From contig NZ_JMMA01000002.1 of NCBI RefSeq assembly GCF_000686125.1, positions 2,666,001 to 2,730,000 of the forward strand: 64,000 bases of DNA. Direction: 5' to 3'. The notes beneath the pieces were generated by a model. That model saw nothing but the letters and a program-made list of their open reading frames with translations, was not told the DNA's origin and made no database searches. Position numbers and translations under genes: made by a program. Source of the DNA: Ruminococcus sp. NK3A76 (GTDB lineage: Bacteria > Bacillota > Clostridia > Oscillospirales > Ruminococcaceae). This document shows positions 16,899 to 26,462 of the stretch, in pieces. Positions within the stretch are counted from its first letter, which is position 1; every line of letters begins with the position of its first letter.

Positions 16899-17858
16899 TC
16901 ACACGCTTTGCAGCCTGAGCCTTATGTCGTTCCCCGGGAAGGGGATAGTCGTGAATGTGCCTGTAAGGCGTGATGTTATGCGCTCGTTGTATCTTTTTCT
17001 TAAATCGTCTATGCTGAGGTTTGTTGAGATTATCGTCTGGCGTGCGTGCTCTGTGCGTGTATTTATGATGTTATACAGCACACTCTCTGTGTAGCTTGTG
17101 CGAAATTCAGCGCCTAAGTCGTCAATTATCAGCAGGTCGCAGCTCAGCATCGTGTTTTCGGTGTCGCCGTCGGCGTTTTTAAAGCGCTGGTCTTCTATCG
17201 CCTTGAAAAACTCATACGCCGTGCCAAAGCACACGGCAAACCCACGCTCTCTGAGCTCTGATGCTATGCACTGGGAAAGAAACGTCTTGCCCGTGCCTGT
17301 AGAGCCGTGGAAAAGCAGCGAGCGGCTGGCCTTTGACTGTGCCACATCGTCGCAGTAGCGCTTTAAGTAATCTATCAGCTTTTTCATGTGCTCTCTGTCC
17401 TGAGGGGTGGCGTAGATGTCTGTCCTTGCTTCAATAAAGCGCCTTACCGTTGCCTCGCCGCCCTGGCTCTCGACTGACAGCCGGCGCAGAAGCTCGCTCA
17501 TGCACTCGCATCTTCTCCCCTCGACTACTCCCCTGTCTCTGCACTTTGGGCAGGTGTAGGGCGTATCAAGATAATCCTCGGGGTAGCCTTTTTCCCTGAG
17601 GCTCTTTCTTACGAATTCAAGGGCTGCCGTGCGGTCAGATTCTATGCGCTCAAGCACGCCGGGGTCGCTTATCTTCTTTGTGAGCATCTCGTTCATCAGC
17701 CTGAAAAACGTCCCACGCACCCTCATCTCGTTTTCATATATCTCAGGGCAGGATATCATCATCTCAGCGGTGCGCTGCCTGTTTATATCCTCAGCCTTCA
17801 TACGCCGCTCGTCAATGATCCCCTGCGCCTTTTCAACTATCTCTCTGCTGTAAGCCAT
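16899..17858 (-). CDS. DnaC/DnaI-type helicase loader ATPase
   Basis: 319 residues. An N-terminal zinc motif (CPKCRDRGVVEGRRCEC near 103-119) precedes the AAA+ domain with Walker A HGSTGTGKTF, Walker B LLIIDDLGAEF and sensor 1 ISTNLS. It loads replicative helicase at origins and restart sites. It starts 13 bases after dnaD, matching the dnaD-dnaI pairing common in Firmicutes. Confidence 0.9.
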   Translation of the reverse strand: MAYSREIVEKAQGIIDERRMKAEDINRQRTAEMMISCPEIYENEMRVRGTFFRLMNEMLTKKISDPGVLERIESDRTAALEFVRKSLREKGYPEDYLDTPYTCPKCRDRGVVEGRRCECMSELLRRLSVESQGGEATVRRFIEARTDIYATPQDREHMKKLIDYLKRYCDDVAQSKASRSLLFHGSTGTGKTFLSQCIASELRERGFAVCFGTAYEFFKAIEDQRFKNADGDTENTMLSCDLLIIDDLGAEFRTSYTESVLYNIINTRTEHARQTIISTNLSIDDLRKRYNERITSRLTGTFTTIPFPGNDIRLRLQSV

Positions 17859-17871
17859 TTTGAATTCTCCC

Positions 17872-18897
17872 TTATGTAGTCAGCTTGTCAAAATCTATCG
17901 ACCTTTCAAATTCCGCCACATCGCCGGCTGTTATGCCGCCGTCCTGTCCGGGCTTTTTCTCCTCACGGAATTTCTTACCCGCCTGCTCTGCCTGTGCAGG
18001 GGTGTGAATACCCTTTTCCTGCCAGCCGTGGAGTATCTTATCCATATACGGAAAGCTGAGCTTGCCTGTGTTGTCGATATTCTGCTCATAGGCAAGCCTT
18101 ACCATGTCAAAGTCAAAGCCCATATCCTGCCACGAAGCGATATATGTGCGCTGCTTCTTTGTGGCAGCACCGTCAAGGCCTATGAGGCGCTTTATCTTCG
18201 CTTCAAACGAGTTATATCTGCCAAGGTTTATTATCTTGCGCTCTACTGCATCAAATTCGCTTATCCCCTCATCAAACCACTCCTGTGCGACCCTCAGGAT
18301 ATACGCCGTGCGGCATTTATCCAGGCTCTTGCAGTATTCGGCTATCATGAGGATACTTGCAGGGTCAAGCTCCAGGTGCTCATACATTTCAAGCACATCG
18401 CCGACGTTCGAGTGGGTAAGCTGTCTGCCCATAAGCTGCTCCATACTCTGCATAAGGCCGTTAAGGGCGTTGTCCTGCTCAATTTTTGCGGCTATCTCAC
18501 GGGGGGTATATCTTACCTTTGCATTTCTTGATGTATCACGGGTAACAGGCGTTATCTCATCAGCCCTCACTGTCTGAACGGGTATCCCGGCAGCAGGCTG
18601 CAAGGCAGGCTTTATCTCCTGCGCAGGCTCAGCTTCCGCCCCAGTGAGCCCTGATGCTGTGAACACCCCGAGCTTTGAGAAATGTATAACGGCCTCTCTG
18701 ACCGTCTGCTCGCTGACCCCTGCCATACCGGCGATATCCTCAGTCCTTATCTTCTCAGAGCCCAGGCAATAGATACACATAAGCACCTTTATCTGCTCGC
18801 CTGTACTTATTTTTATATATTCATCAACAACGCTCGCAGGCATCATAAACACCCTGCCGAGCATCGAAAACCCGAGTTTGACTTCCATATATTTCAC
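17872..18897 (-). CDS. dnaD: DnaD-like replication initiation protein
   Basis: 341 residues. An N-terminal winged-helix domain (TEDIAGMAGVSEQTVREAVIHF) is followed by two DnaD/DnaB_2 domains (LMGRQLTHSNVGDVLEMYEH near 150 and the segment ending YEQNIDNTGKLSFPYMDKIL). The last residues VAEFERSIDFDKLTT resemble the tail of the DUF6291 protein at 27270-28139. The start is either the GTG at 18897, very close to AAGGG, or the ATG at 18888. It heads the operon dnaD-dnaC-DUF3795-rlmD from the promoter at 18927-18955. Confidence 0.88.
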   Translation of the reverse strand: MKYMEVKLGFSMLGRVFMMPASVVDEYIKISTGEQIKVLMCIYCLGSEKIRTEDIAGMAGVSEQTVREAVIHFSKLGVFTASGLTGAEAEPAQEIKPALQPAAGIPVQTVRADEITPVTRDTSRNAKVRYTPREIAAKIEQDNALNGLMQSMEQLMGRQLTHSNVGDVLEMYEHLELDPASILMIAEYCKSLDKCRTAYILRVAQEWFDEGISEFDAVERKIINLGRYNSFEAKIKRLIGLDGAATKKQRTYIASWQDMGFDFDMVRLAYEQNIDNTGKLSFPYMDKILHGWQEKGIHTPAQAEQAGKKFREEKKPGQDGGITAGDVAEFERSIDFDKLTT

Positions 18898-18926
18898 ATT
18901 CCCTTACACGCAGTTATACACAATTT

Positions 18927-18955
18927 ATTATAGCACATTTTCAAGGCAAAGTCAA
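18927..18955 (-). promoter_or_regulatory. Promoter of the dnaD operon
   Basis: Minus strand: TTGACT, 17-base spacer, TATAAT. A GC-rich hairpin CTCCCCC...GGGGGAG lies just upstream at 18960-18982. Confidence 0.72.
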
Positions 18956-19127
18956 TGAACTCCCCCGCCCCTGTCGGGGGAGAGTTAACAGGTAACAGGT
19001 AACAGGAGAAACGCTGCGCTTAGTGAAGAGTGAAGAGTGAAGAGTGAATAGTTGAGGTGAACCTGTATAATAAAACTACACATTTGAAGTTAATAATGAT
19101 ATAATATAAAAAAGGAGTTGGCTTCAA

Positions 19128-19430
19128 ATGAGCACACATGGAGAAAACAGTCGGGAATTCAAATTTAAGATCATGGAACTGCACTTCAAAGATAACATAT
19201 CTGTGAAAGTGTTATCCGAAAAATTCGCAATACCGGAGCAAACGATCTACACATGGCGCAGAGAGTACAGAAAGTACGGCGAGGATGCATTTGTAGGCTG
19301 TGGGAAACAGCGTCCGCAGGATGCAGAACTTAGGCGATTGAAGAAAGAAAACGAAAAGCTCAGGATGCAGGTAGAGATCTTAAAAAAAGTTGCGGCATAT
19401 CAGGCAGAGCAAGAGTCAAAGAAAAGATAG
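19128..19430 (+). CDS. IS3-family OrfA (copy 2)
   Basis: 100 residues, identical in sequence to the OrfA at 9289-9591. The CTTAAAAAAAG run at about 19378-19388 is the likely -1 slippage site. Reading on in the -1 frame gives KKSCGISGRARVKEKIDDLRA and joins orfB with no stop. Confidence 0.93.
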   Translation: MSTHGENSREFKFKIMELHFKDNISVKVLSEKFAIPEQTIYTWRREYRKYGEDAFVGCGKQRPQDAELRRLKKENEKLRMQVEILKKVAAYQAEQESKKR

Positions 19431-19435
19431 ATGAC

Positions 19436-20323
19436 TTGCGGGCGAGAGGATTGGATAAATATCCGATCAATCTGGTATGTCAGACTCTCGGGATAAGTAC
19501 AAGATCATATTATGACCGAAAGGAAAACCCTCACAGCAACAAAGAAAAAGAAGATCTGGAGCTTGTAGAGAAAATGCAGACGATCTTCGCTGAAAGCTAT
19601 GAGGAGTATGGCAGAGTGCGTATGAAAAAAGCACTTGAAGAAGCCGGATACCCGATGAGTGAGGGGAAAGTCGGAAGGCTGATGCGTCAAGGAAATATGT
19701 ACCCGAAAAAATGCAAAAAATATAGGGCAACGACCAACAGCAGGCACAAGTATCAAGTTGCAGAAAATCTTCTTGACCGCAATTTTAATGCTGATAAGCC
19801 AAACCGAAAGTGGTGCGGAGACAGCACTTACATATGGACAGACGAAGGCTGGCTGTACGCAGCAGGGATAATAGACCTATGTGCACGTGATTGTGTCGGA
19901 TTAAGCTTTAGCAGCAAACACACGCAGGAACTGATGATCGATTCGCTTGATCAGGCATTCAAAAAATACAAGCCGGGCGAAGGACTGCTGTTCCATTCTG
20001 ACCGAGGCGTGCAATATGCTTCCAATGCATACAAAAACAAGCTTCAAAAGTACAAGATGATCCAAAGTATGTCTCGAAGCGGTGTGCCATATGACAATGC
20101 ACCTATGGAAAGCTTCTGGGCAACGGTCAAAAATGCCTGTGTACATGGCTGTAGGTTCAAAACGAGGAAGGAAGCCGAGCTAAAAATATTTGAATACGTC
20201 TTTGGCTTTTACAACACACATCGTTATCACAGCTCAAACGGCTTAAAAACGCCATATGAGCTCAGAAATGAAAGAGCCTCTGAAAAAAAGTCTGTAAAAA
20301 GTCAGCAAACTGTGATAAAATAG
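19436..20323 (+). pseudogene. IS3-family OrfB (copy 2), C-terminus replaced by IS256 sequence
   Basis: 295 residues. The DDE core is intact (DSTYIW, FHSDRGVQYAS, MESFW), but after ELRNE the last native residues are lost and the frame runs into the IS256 left end (RASEKKSVKSQQTVIK). Only about five native residues are missing, so catalytic activity may survive; the element as a whole is interrupted before its right terminal repeat. Confidence 0.85.
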
Positions 20324-21711
20324 AATTAATATCACAGGAGGCTGATTTTTTATGGCAAGAAGAAAAAGAGAACCGATGAGCGAGGGCAAGAAGAACATAA
20401 TAGGAATGCTGCTTGAGGAATACGACATCAAGTCGGCTAAGGATATTGAGGATGCCCTGAAAGACCTTCTCGGAGGAACGATCCAGGAAATGCTTGAATC
20501 CGAAATGGACGAGCATCTTGGATATCAGGAATATGAACGTTCCGACAATCCTGACTCTCGCAACGGAAAGAAAACCAAGAAGATACGCGGGAGCTTCGGC
20601 GAAACGGAAATAGAAGTGCCGCAGGATCGTGACGGCAGTTTTGAGCCAAAGGTCGTAAAGAAGCGACAGAAGGACATCTCAGGTATTGAGCAGAAGATAA
20701 TTGCTCTGTATGCCAAAGGAATGACCACACGCCAAATAAGCGAAACTATCGAAGATATCTACGGATTTGAAGTCAGCGACGGTATGGTATCAGATATCAC
20801 AGACCGCCTTCTGCCGCAGATAGAGGACTGGCAGAAACGTCCATTGGACGAAGTATATCCGATAGTATTCATCGATGCTGTACACTTCTCAGTGCGTGAT
20901 AACGGACAGATCAGGAAGCTTGCCGCATATGTGATCCTTGCTGTCAGCATGACAGGTCACAAGGAAGTTCTTTCAATACATATCGGTGAAAACGAGAGCG
21001 CCAAGTACTGGCTCGGCGTTCTGAACGAGCTGAAAAATCGCGGAGTTAAGGATATTCTCGTCATCTGCGCAGACGGTCTTACAGGCATGAAAGAAGCTGT
21101 ATCAGCAGCTTTTCCGCAAACTGAGCTACAGCGCTGCATCGTTCATCAGGTAAGAAATACGCTGAAATACGTTGGAGAGAAGAACAAGAAGGAGTTCGCA
21201 AACGACCTGAAAACGATCTATCATGCGCCTTCCGAGGATGCTGCTCTGGAAGCTCTCGACTGTGTTACTGAAAAATGGGAAGACGATTATCCTAACGCTA
21301 TGAAGAGCTGGTACAAGAACTGGGACGTAATATCACCGATCTTCAAGTTCTCAGCTGATGTCAGAAAGGTGATTTATACCACCAACGCAATAGAGAGTCT
21401 TAACAGCGGCTATCGCCGTCTGAACAAGCAGAGAAGCGTATTTCCAAGCGATACAGCGCTCCTGAAGGCTTTGTATCTTGCAACGCATGAGATAGCTAAG
21501 AAATGGACCATGCCGCTGCGAAACTGGGGCAAAGTTCTGGGCGAGCTTGAGATCATGTACCCCGACAGGATCGGCTGATATCCAAAGAACCTTGACAAAT
21601 TACAGTATCTATTGTATACTGTAAAAAAATTGGAGCGGCTATTTTCAAGCCGCTCACAACTTAACGTTTTTATCACAGTTTTTGAATTTACAGAGTTTTT
21701 TTCGCAGAGCC
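20274..21711 (+). mobile_element. IS256-family insertion sequence nested in IS3
   Basis: 1438 bases with an 8-base target duplication AAATGAAA (20266-20273 and 21712-21719). Imperfect terminal inverted repeats share A7 followed by TCTGTAAA and then AACTGTGATAAAA. The only gene is a full-length transposase. Confidence 0.92.
20352..21578 (+). CDS. IS256-family (mutator-like) transposase
   Basis: 408 residues, full length. Catalytic DDE residues: Asp in PIVFIDAVHF, Asp in LVICADGLTGM and Glu in TTNAIESLNSGYRR. The CxxH motif RCIVHQVRN is also present. ATG follows CACAGGAGGCTGATTTTTT. It appears intact. Confidence 0.96.
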   Translation: MARRKREPMSEGKKNIIGMLLEEYDIKSAKDIEDALKDLLGGTIQEMLESEMDEHLGYQEYERSDNPDSRNGKKTKKIRGSFGETEIEVPQDRDGSFEPKVVKKRQKDISGIEQKIIALYAKGMTTRQISETIEDIYGFEVSDGMVSDITDRLLPQIEDWQKRPLDEVYPIVFIDAVHFSVRDNGQIRKLAAYVILAVSMTGHKEVLSIHIGENESAKYWLGVLNELKNRGVKDILVICADGLTGMKEAVSAAFPQTELQRCIVHQVRNTLKYVGEKNKKEFANDLKTIYHAPSEDAALEALDCVTEKWEDDYPNAMKSWYKNWDVISPIFKFSADVRKVIYTTNAIESLNSGYRRLNKQRSVFPSDTALLKALYLATHEIAKKWTMPLRNWGKVLGELEIMYPDRIG

Positions 21712-22231
21712 AAATGAAAAGCTTTCTATTGGCTGATATCAATAGTTTTATTAACTTTATGTGTGCAGAAAACTTGACAGGTTCAGAGGTGCGCCTGACG
21801 GCGACATATGGCCATTCGGCCAAGAGCCGCCGAAGGCGGCGAACCGAAGGGTCGAGGGGCGACCGGAAAGCCCCTCGTGTATCCCCTGAGAACGAGAGAG
21901 CCGCCTTGAAGGAAAGCTGACCCCACAATTTAGCTAAAGGGGTAGTCTCTCGCTTTGTTCACGCTACGGTAGGGGGGCTTTCCGGTCGCCCCCCTGCGTC
22001 AGCGTAGCTGCCGCTCACCCCCTTCGGACTTGCCTTTCCTCGGTCACATATTGCCCGAATGGGCATAATCGCCGCAGGCGCACATCAACTATTCACTATT
22101 CATTCTTCACTATTCACTATTCACTAAGCGAAGCGTTACCGCCCGAATGGGCATCTGCGCCGCAGGCGCTCCTCAACTGTTACCTGTTACCTGTAACCTG
22201 TTACCTGAATATGGCCTGTTACCTGTTAACT

Positions 22232-22257
22232 GAAAAAAGCCCCTCTCGGGGCTTTTT
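22232..22257 (-). terminator. Antiporter terminator
   Basis: Minus strand: AGCCCCGAGAGGGGCT followed by TTTTT. It overlaps the stop codon region, and block 5 ends exactly at its T-tract. Confidence 0.85.
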
Positions 22258-23450
22258 CAGACGGCGTCTGCCGGTTCGGGGGCTTTGTCATGGTGATAGA
22301 GAGCTTTAAGCAGTATCGGTGTCGAAACTGAGGATACGATGATGAGAAGTATCACGCTGGCAAAGTATTTTGAGTCGAGAAGCCCTACGGATAAGCCTTT
22401 CTGCGCTACGATGAGCGCTACCTCGCCTCTCGTCATCATGCCTACGCCGACTTTCAGACTGTCGCTTGCCTTGAAGCCCATCAGCCTTGCTGTCAGGCCG
22501 CAGCCTATCACCTTGGCAAGAAGTGCAACGAGCACAAATCCTACAGAGAAAAGCAAAAGGTCTGCGTTGAAGCCGCTCAGTGTCGTCTTAAGGCCTATGC
22601 TTGCAAAGAATACAGGACCGAAGAACATATATGAGTTTATGTCAACACGCCTTGCGATGTAGTCCGAGTCGGTCAGGCTGCAAAGGATAAGGCCTGCAAC
22701 GTATGCGCCTGTGATGTCGGCAATGCCGAAAAACGCTTCAGCTGCGAATGCTAAGAACATACACAGCGCAAGCCCGAGTATCGGTATCCTCCTCTGGTGG
22801 GGGTAGCGCTTGTCTATCTTCTTGAAGATGTAGTAGGTCAGGAAGCCCACCGCAAAAGAAAACACAAAGAACAGCCCCGTGTGCCACAGCACGCTTGACG
22901 GCTTGCTGTCGGGGTCTTTGAAGCCGATAACGAATGTCAGCACGATGATGCCTATAACGTCGTCTATTATGGCAGCGCTTAGGATAAGCGTGCCGATAGT
23001 GCCTTTTAGCTTGCCGAGCTCTTTAAGTGTCTCGACTGTTATGCTGACACTTGTAGCGGTCATGATAGTGCCGATAAATACAGCACGCATGAACTTCTCG
23101 CTCCCCACCGCCCCGAAGCCGTAGAAAGCGCTGTAGAGCAGTGTTCCGCCGATAAGCGGCACAAAAACTCCCACACAGGCGATAAGCAGCGCCTTAGGGC
23201 CTGTTTTTATGAGGTCTTTAAGGTTTGTTGTAAGTCCTGCGCCGAACATTAGCATAACGACGCCTATCTCGGCTATGAGCTTCAGATAATCAGAGTCGCT
23301 CACCACACCGAGCACGCAGGGGCCGATAAGCAGACCTGCGATTATCTCACCCACGACCTGCGGAGCTTTAAGTTTAGCCGCCAGCAATCCGAACAGCTTT
23401 GCCGAAACTATTATCACCGCAAGGTCACGGAAAAATTCTATCCTATCCAA
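22257..23450 (-). CDS. Cation:proton antiporter, CPA2 (KefB/NapA-like) family
   Basis: 397 residues from a TTG at 23450 preceded by AAAGGAAG and six bases. The open frame runs further upstream only into GCATAAT repeats. It has about twelve hydrophobic segments, the APQVVGEIIAGLLIGP motif of the family near 30-45, and the ITGAYVAGLILC segment. No TrkA/RCK domain is attached. It exchanges Na+ or K+ for protons across the membrane; the ion cannot be fixed from sequence. Confidence 0.88.
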   Translation of the reverse strand: MDRIEFFRDLAVIIVSAKLFGLLAAKLKAPQVVGEIIAGLLIGPCVLGVVSDSDYLKLIAEIGVVMLMFGAGLTTNLKDLIKTGPKALLIACVGVFVPLIGGTLLYSAFYGFGAVGSEKFMRAVFIGTIMTATSVSITVETLKELGKLKGTIGTLILSAAIIDDVIGIIVLTFVIGFKDPDSKPSSVLWHTGLFFVFSFAVGFLTYYIFKKIDKRYPHQRRIPILGLALCMFLAFAAEAFFGIADITGAYVAGLILCSLTDSDYIARRVDINSYMFFGPVFFASIGLKTTLSGFNADLLLFSVGFVLVALLAKVIGCGLTARLMGFKASDSLKVGVGMMTRGEVALIVAQKGLSVGLLDSKYFASVILLIIVSSVSTPILLKALYHHDKAPEPADAV

Positions 23451-23469
23451 GTTTATCTTCCTTTCTTTT

Positions 23470-23987
23470 TTAATGCATAATGCTTTTTTTAATGCATAAT
23501 GCTTATTCAATGCATAATGCATAATGCATAATGCATAATTGAGGTGTGCGGCACAGCCGCACGATATGCCCATTCGGGCGAAATGTGACTGAGGAAAGGT
23601 CAGTCCGAAGGGGGTGGCGCAGGCGAAGCCGGAGCAGGGGTGGCGCATGAGCTGTCTGCGACAGCTCGAAAGCCCCCCTACCCGTAGCGTGAACAAAGCG
23701 AGAGACTACCCCTTTAGCTGATTTGTCCGGGCGCTTACCTTCAAGGGCGCTCTCTCGTCCTTAGGGGGTACACCGAGGGGCTTTCCGGTCGCCCCTCGAC
23801 CCTTCGGATATGCGCCTGCGGCGCACACCTTAATTATTCACTATTCATTCTTCACTATTCACTATTCACTGAGCGCAGCATTACCGGCCGAATGGCCATA
23901 ACGTCCTGCGCAAGCAGGACACCACAACTGTTACCTGTTACCTGTTAACTGTTAACTGACCAAGCGCAGCGTTTCTCCTGTTACCTG
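23470..23987. repeat. Composite intergenic repeat block 6
   Basis: From left: GCATAAT units, GTGCGGCACAGCCGCAC hairpin, GCCCATTCGGGC, inverted-repeat core (about 23612-23818) whose left arm uses the variant GCATGAGCTGTCTGCGACAG, GCGCCTGCGGCGC hairpin, TTCACTA units, GGCCGAATGGCC, GTCCTGCGCAAGCAGGAC and TAACAGG arms. It ends at the traX terminator T-tract. No gene is supported. Confidence 0.85.
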
Positions 23988-24010
23988 AAAAAAGCCCCCT
24001 GTCCGGGGGC
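23988..24010 (-). terminator. traX operon terminator
   Basis: Minus strand: GCCCCCGGACAGGGGGC followed by TTTTTT. Confidence 0.85.
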
Positions 24011-24015
24011 AAAGC

Positions 24016-24750
24016 TCAGTTGTAGCCAAACGTGTTCAGCCTTATCAGATATATAATGAATATGTGCAGCGGATATGCCACATAGAATGCGTATTTCAAG
24101 GCCTTGCCTTTGATAAATCCCCTCTCGCCGTTGTAAAGGTTTATCGGGATAAACGCAATTATCGCCGCATATGCAGAGCTTACCATGCAGCTGCCGAGTA
24201 TCGCCTGTAAGACCTTCTTGTCTCTCAGGACGTATATGAGTACGATAAGCGCAAAGCCCCTGCAGCCGTAGTCGCACCTGAGCACTAAGCTTATACCGAA
24301 CAGCGCCAAAAGACTTAAAAGCAGCCTTTGCGTGTCTTCCTTGTATTTTTCAACAGCGCAAATGCCTAAGTATCCTAAAAAGAGTGTGAAGAATACATTC
24401 TGTGTCGGGTGGGTAAGATGCCCTGAGTGCTCTAAGTTCCACGGTATCTCGGATATCAGCGCAAATATCAGGAGACTTATGCCGTAGCGCTTTCTGTCGT
24501 GGGTGTGTATAAACCCTTCGGTGATAAGAAAGCAGTATATCGGAAACGCTATCCTGCCTATCATTCTTGACACCGCATACAGCGTCAGGCCGTGTGAGCC
24601 TATGCTCAAAAAGGGCGTCATGCCAAGCTCTGAGCGGCTTAGCAGTATCGACCCCACATGGTCGCACATCATCGTGAAAAGCGCTATCAGCTTAAGTGTG
24701 CTGCCCGAGAGCACCTTCATGCTCTCAAACCTTTTGAACAACGCTTCCAT
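24016..24750 (-). CDS. TraX-family membrane protein
   Basis: 244 residues with the typical N-terminus STLKLIALFTMMCDHVG, followed by RIAFPIYCFLITEGFIHT and several further membrane segments. TraX was named for acetylation of F pilin, but most chromosomal TraX proteins in Firmicutes are of unknown role and resemble acyltransferases. It starts 2 bases after the ABC transporter stop, so it is part of the pqqD-ABC-traX operon. Confidence 0.88.
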   Translation of the reverse strand: MEALFKRFESMKVLSGSTLKLIALFTMMCDHVGSILLSRSELGMTPFLSIGSHGLTLYAVSRMIGRIAFPIYCFLITEGFIHTHDRKRYGISLLIFALISEIPWNLEHSGHLTHPTQNVFFTLFLGYLGICAVEKYKEDTQRLLLSLLALFGISLVLRCDYGCRGFALIVLIYVLRDKKVLQAILGSCMVSSAYAAIIAFIPINLYNGERGFIKGKALKYAFYVAYPLHIFIIYLIRLNTFGYN

Positions 24751-24752
24751 AC

Positions 24753-26462
24753 TCAGCCCACAACTCCGTTATCATCAAATTCTATCACCCTGTCGCATAT
24801 GCTCAGCGCCGCAGGGCGGTGGGTGACTATGACCACCGTCTTGTCTGTCATCTGCCGCAGGTTTTCAAGCATCTGGCGCTCGGTGTTCTCATCAAGGGCG
24901 CTCGTCGCCTCGTCAAGCAGCAGTATCGGGCTGCCCGAATATATAGCTCTTGCCACGGCTATGCGCTGCATCTGACCCTCTGAGAGTCCTGTGCCACGCT
25001 CGCCGAGAAGTGTGTCCACACCGTCTTCAAGCTCGCCTACAAAGCCGTCTGCGCAGGCTATCCTGAGCGCTTCGTTTATGCGCTCGTCGTTATTCCTATC
25101 CTCAGGCTGCGCAAAGCAGACAACATCTCTTATCGTGCCGCTCATGAGCCTGTTTCCCTGCGGAACGTAGGCAAAGAGCCTGTGGTAAAGCGCCGACAGA
25201 GGCTCTTCCCTGCCGCCTGAGAGCTTTATATACCTCTCTCCGCCGTCAAGCCTGTATATGCACATAAGCAGCTTTAAAACAGTGCTCTTGCCGCAGCCGC
25301 TGTGGCCTGTAAATGCGACAAACTGCCCCTTGTTAAGCTCTACAGATATCTTGTCAAGGACTTTCGGCATATTCTCCTTAGTAAGCTCTCCTATGCTCGA
25401 ACAGCTCGCATAGTAAGCAAAATCGGCAGCACGCAGACCGAAGCTGACAAGCTCGTCCTTGTAAATGCCGTTTATCTTTTCGATGTCAAGCGGCTCCTGC
25501 TCGATATCGTCTTCAAAATCCTCTATCTCCATAAGCCTTTCGGCACTTGCTATCATAGCGTAATACTTCGGCAGATAGCCTGTGATGTTTGCAAAGGGCG
25601 CCTGTATCTGCGAGATAAGCTGTGTTATCGCAGTAAGCGTGCCGTATGTCACCCTGCCGACAAGTATACCGTAGCCGCAGTAGCAGACACCGAAAAGGTA
25701 CATCCCGTCCATGATAAAGTTAAAGCCGATGTTTGAGAAGTTGGAGAAGTAATTTCTCCTCATCCTCATCTTCTTGTGGTCGGTCATCTTCTCCTCAGCC
25801 TGCTGCCTTGTGCTGCTCTCAGCCGCAAAGGAGCGTATCATCATAAGAGAGCCTATCCTCTCCTGCAAAAACACCCTGAGCCTGCCGTCAGCCTCCTGTA
25901 TACGCTTATGCAGGCGTTTGAGCACCTTACGAAAGCCGTATGTGACGAACATCATGAGTATACCGCCCGGAATGAACACGAAAGCGAACCTGTAATCAAG
26001 CAGCGTTATCATAACAAGAGCGCTTATCATCTTGACTATCATGCCGATAAGCCCCGGGAGTATCTCGACATAGCTCTGTGATATGACCACCGTATCATTG
26101 GTAAGGCGGTTGAGCCACTCACCCGAATGAACGGCACTCACCGCCGAGAAATCCTTCTTTAGTATCTGCGAGAGCAGCCGCCGCTTGAAGATATTCTCTA
26201 TCTCCGCCCTTGAAAGCTCATTGAGCCACCTGATAAGCGCTTTGAGCGTTATCTGCACGAGCACGAGCCCGACTATCATCAGAGCAGCCGTTACGAAAGC
26301 TCCCTTATCGTGCTCGGTGGCACTGTCTACGATATTGCGCAGAAACAGTGCATACAAAACGCCCGAGCTGCCGTTTAGCGCCTGTATTATGATAAGTGCA
26401 AGTATATACAGCTTTTTTCTGCCGCTGGCCTTATAGAGCCATTTTACAGCGCTGTTCTCCAT
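24753..26462 (-). CDS. ABC transporter, fused permease and ATPase (exporter type)
   Basis: 569 residues. Six-segment membrane domain, then an ATPase domain with Walker A GHSGCGKST, signature LSEGQMQRIAVARA (LSEGQ instead of LSGGQ), Walker B ILLLDEATSALDE and the H-loop IVTHRP. It has a half-transporter architecture and probably works as a homodimer. ATG overlaps the stop of the upstream PqqD-like gene (TAATG), implying translational coupling. An exporter beside a peptide-binding PqqD homologue suggests peptide export, but no precursor gene is seen. Confidence 0.9.
   Translation of the reverse strand: MENSAVKWLYKASGRKKLYILALIIIQALNGSSGVLYALFLRNIVDSATEHDKGAFVTAALMIVGLVLVQITLKALIRWLNELSRAEIENIFKRRLLSQILKKDFSAVSAVHSGEWLNRLTNDTVVISQSYVEILPGLIGMIVKMISALVMITLLDYRFAFVFIPGGILMMFVTYGFRKVLKRLHKRIQEADGRLRVFLQERIGSLMMIRSFAAESSTRQQAEEKMTDHKKMRMRRNYFSNFSNIGFNFIMDGMYLFGVCYCGYGILVGRVTYGTLTAITQLISQIQAPFANITGYLPKYYAMIASAERLMEIEDFEDDIEQEPLDIEKINGIYKDELVSFGLRAADFAYYASCSSIGELTKENMPKVLDKISVELNKGQFVAFTGHSGCGKSTVLKLLMCIYRLDGGERYIKLSGGREEPLSALYHRLFAYVPQGNRLMSGTIRDVVCFAQPEDRNNDERINEALRIACADGFVGELEDGVDTLLGERGTGLSEGQMQRIAVARAIYSGSPILLLDEATSALDENTERQMLENLRQMTDKTVVIVTHRPAALSICDRVIEFDDNGVVG

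Larger units (their letters stand above)
19058..21785 (+). mobile_element. IS3-family insertion sequence (copy 2), interrupted by an IS256-family element
   Basis: Ends begin TGAACCTGT. The 4-base target duplication GAGG is at 19054-19057 and 21786-21789. Without the nested element it is 1282 bases, one base shorter than copy 1 because of an A-run near the orfA ribosome site. Its 3' tip (21720-21785) lies beyond the inserted IS256. Confidence 0.93.
18984..22232. repeat. Composite intergenic repeat block 5, split by IS3 plus IS256
   Basis: Left remnant 18984-19057: TAACAGG arm and TTCACTA-type units in reverse. Right part 21786-22232: GCGCCTGACGGCG hairpin, GGCCATTCGGCC, inverted-repeat core (about 21842-22027), GCCCGAATGGGC, more TTCACTA units, a second palindrome pair, and a TAACAGG arm that abuts the antiporter terminator. 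No gene is seen in the 470 bases after the IS. Confidence 0.82.
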
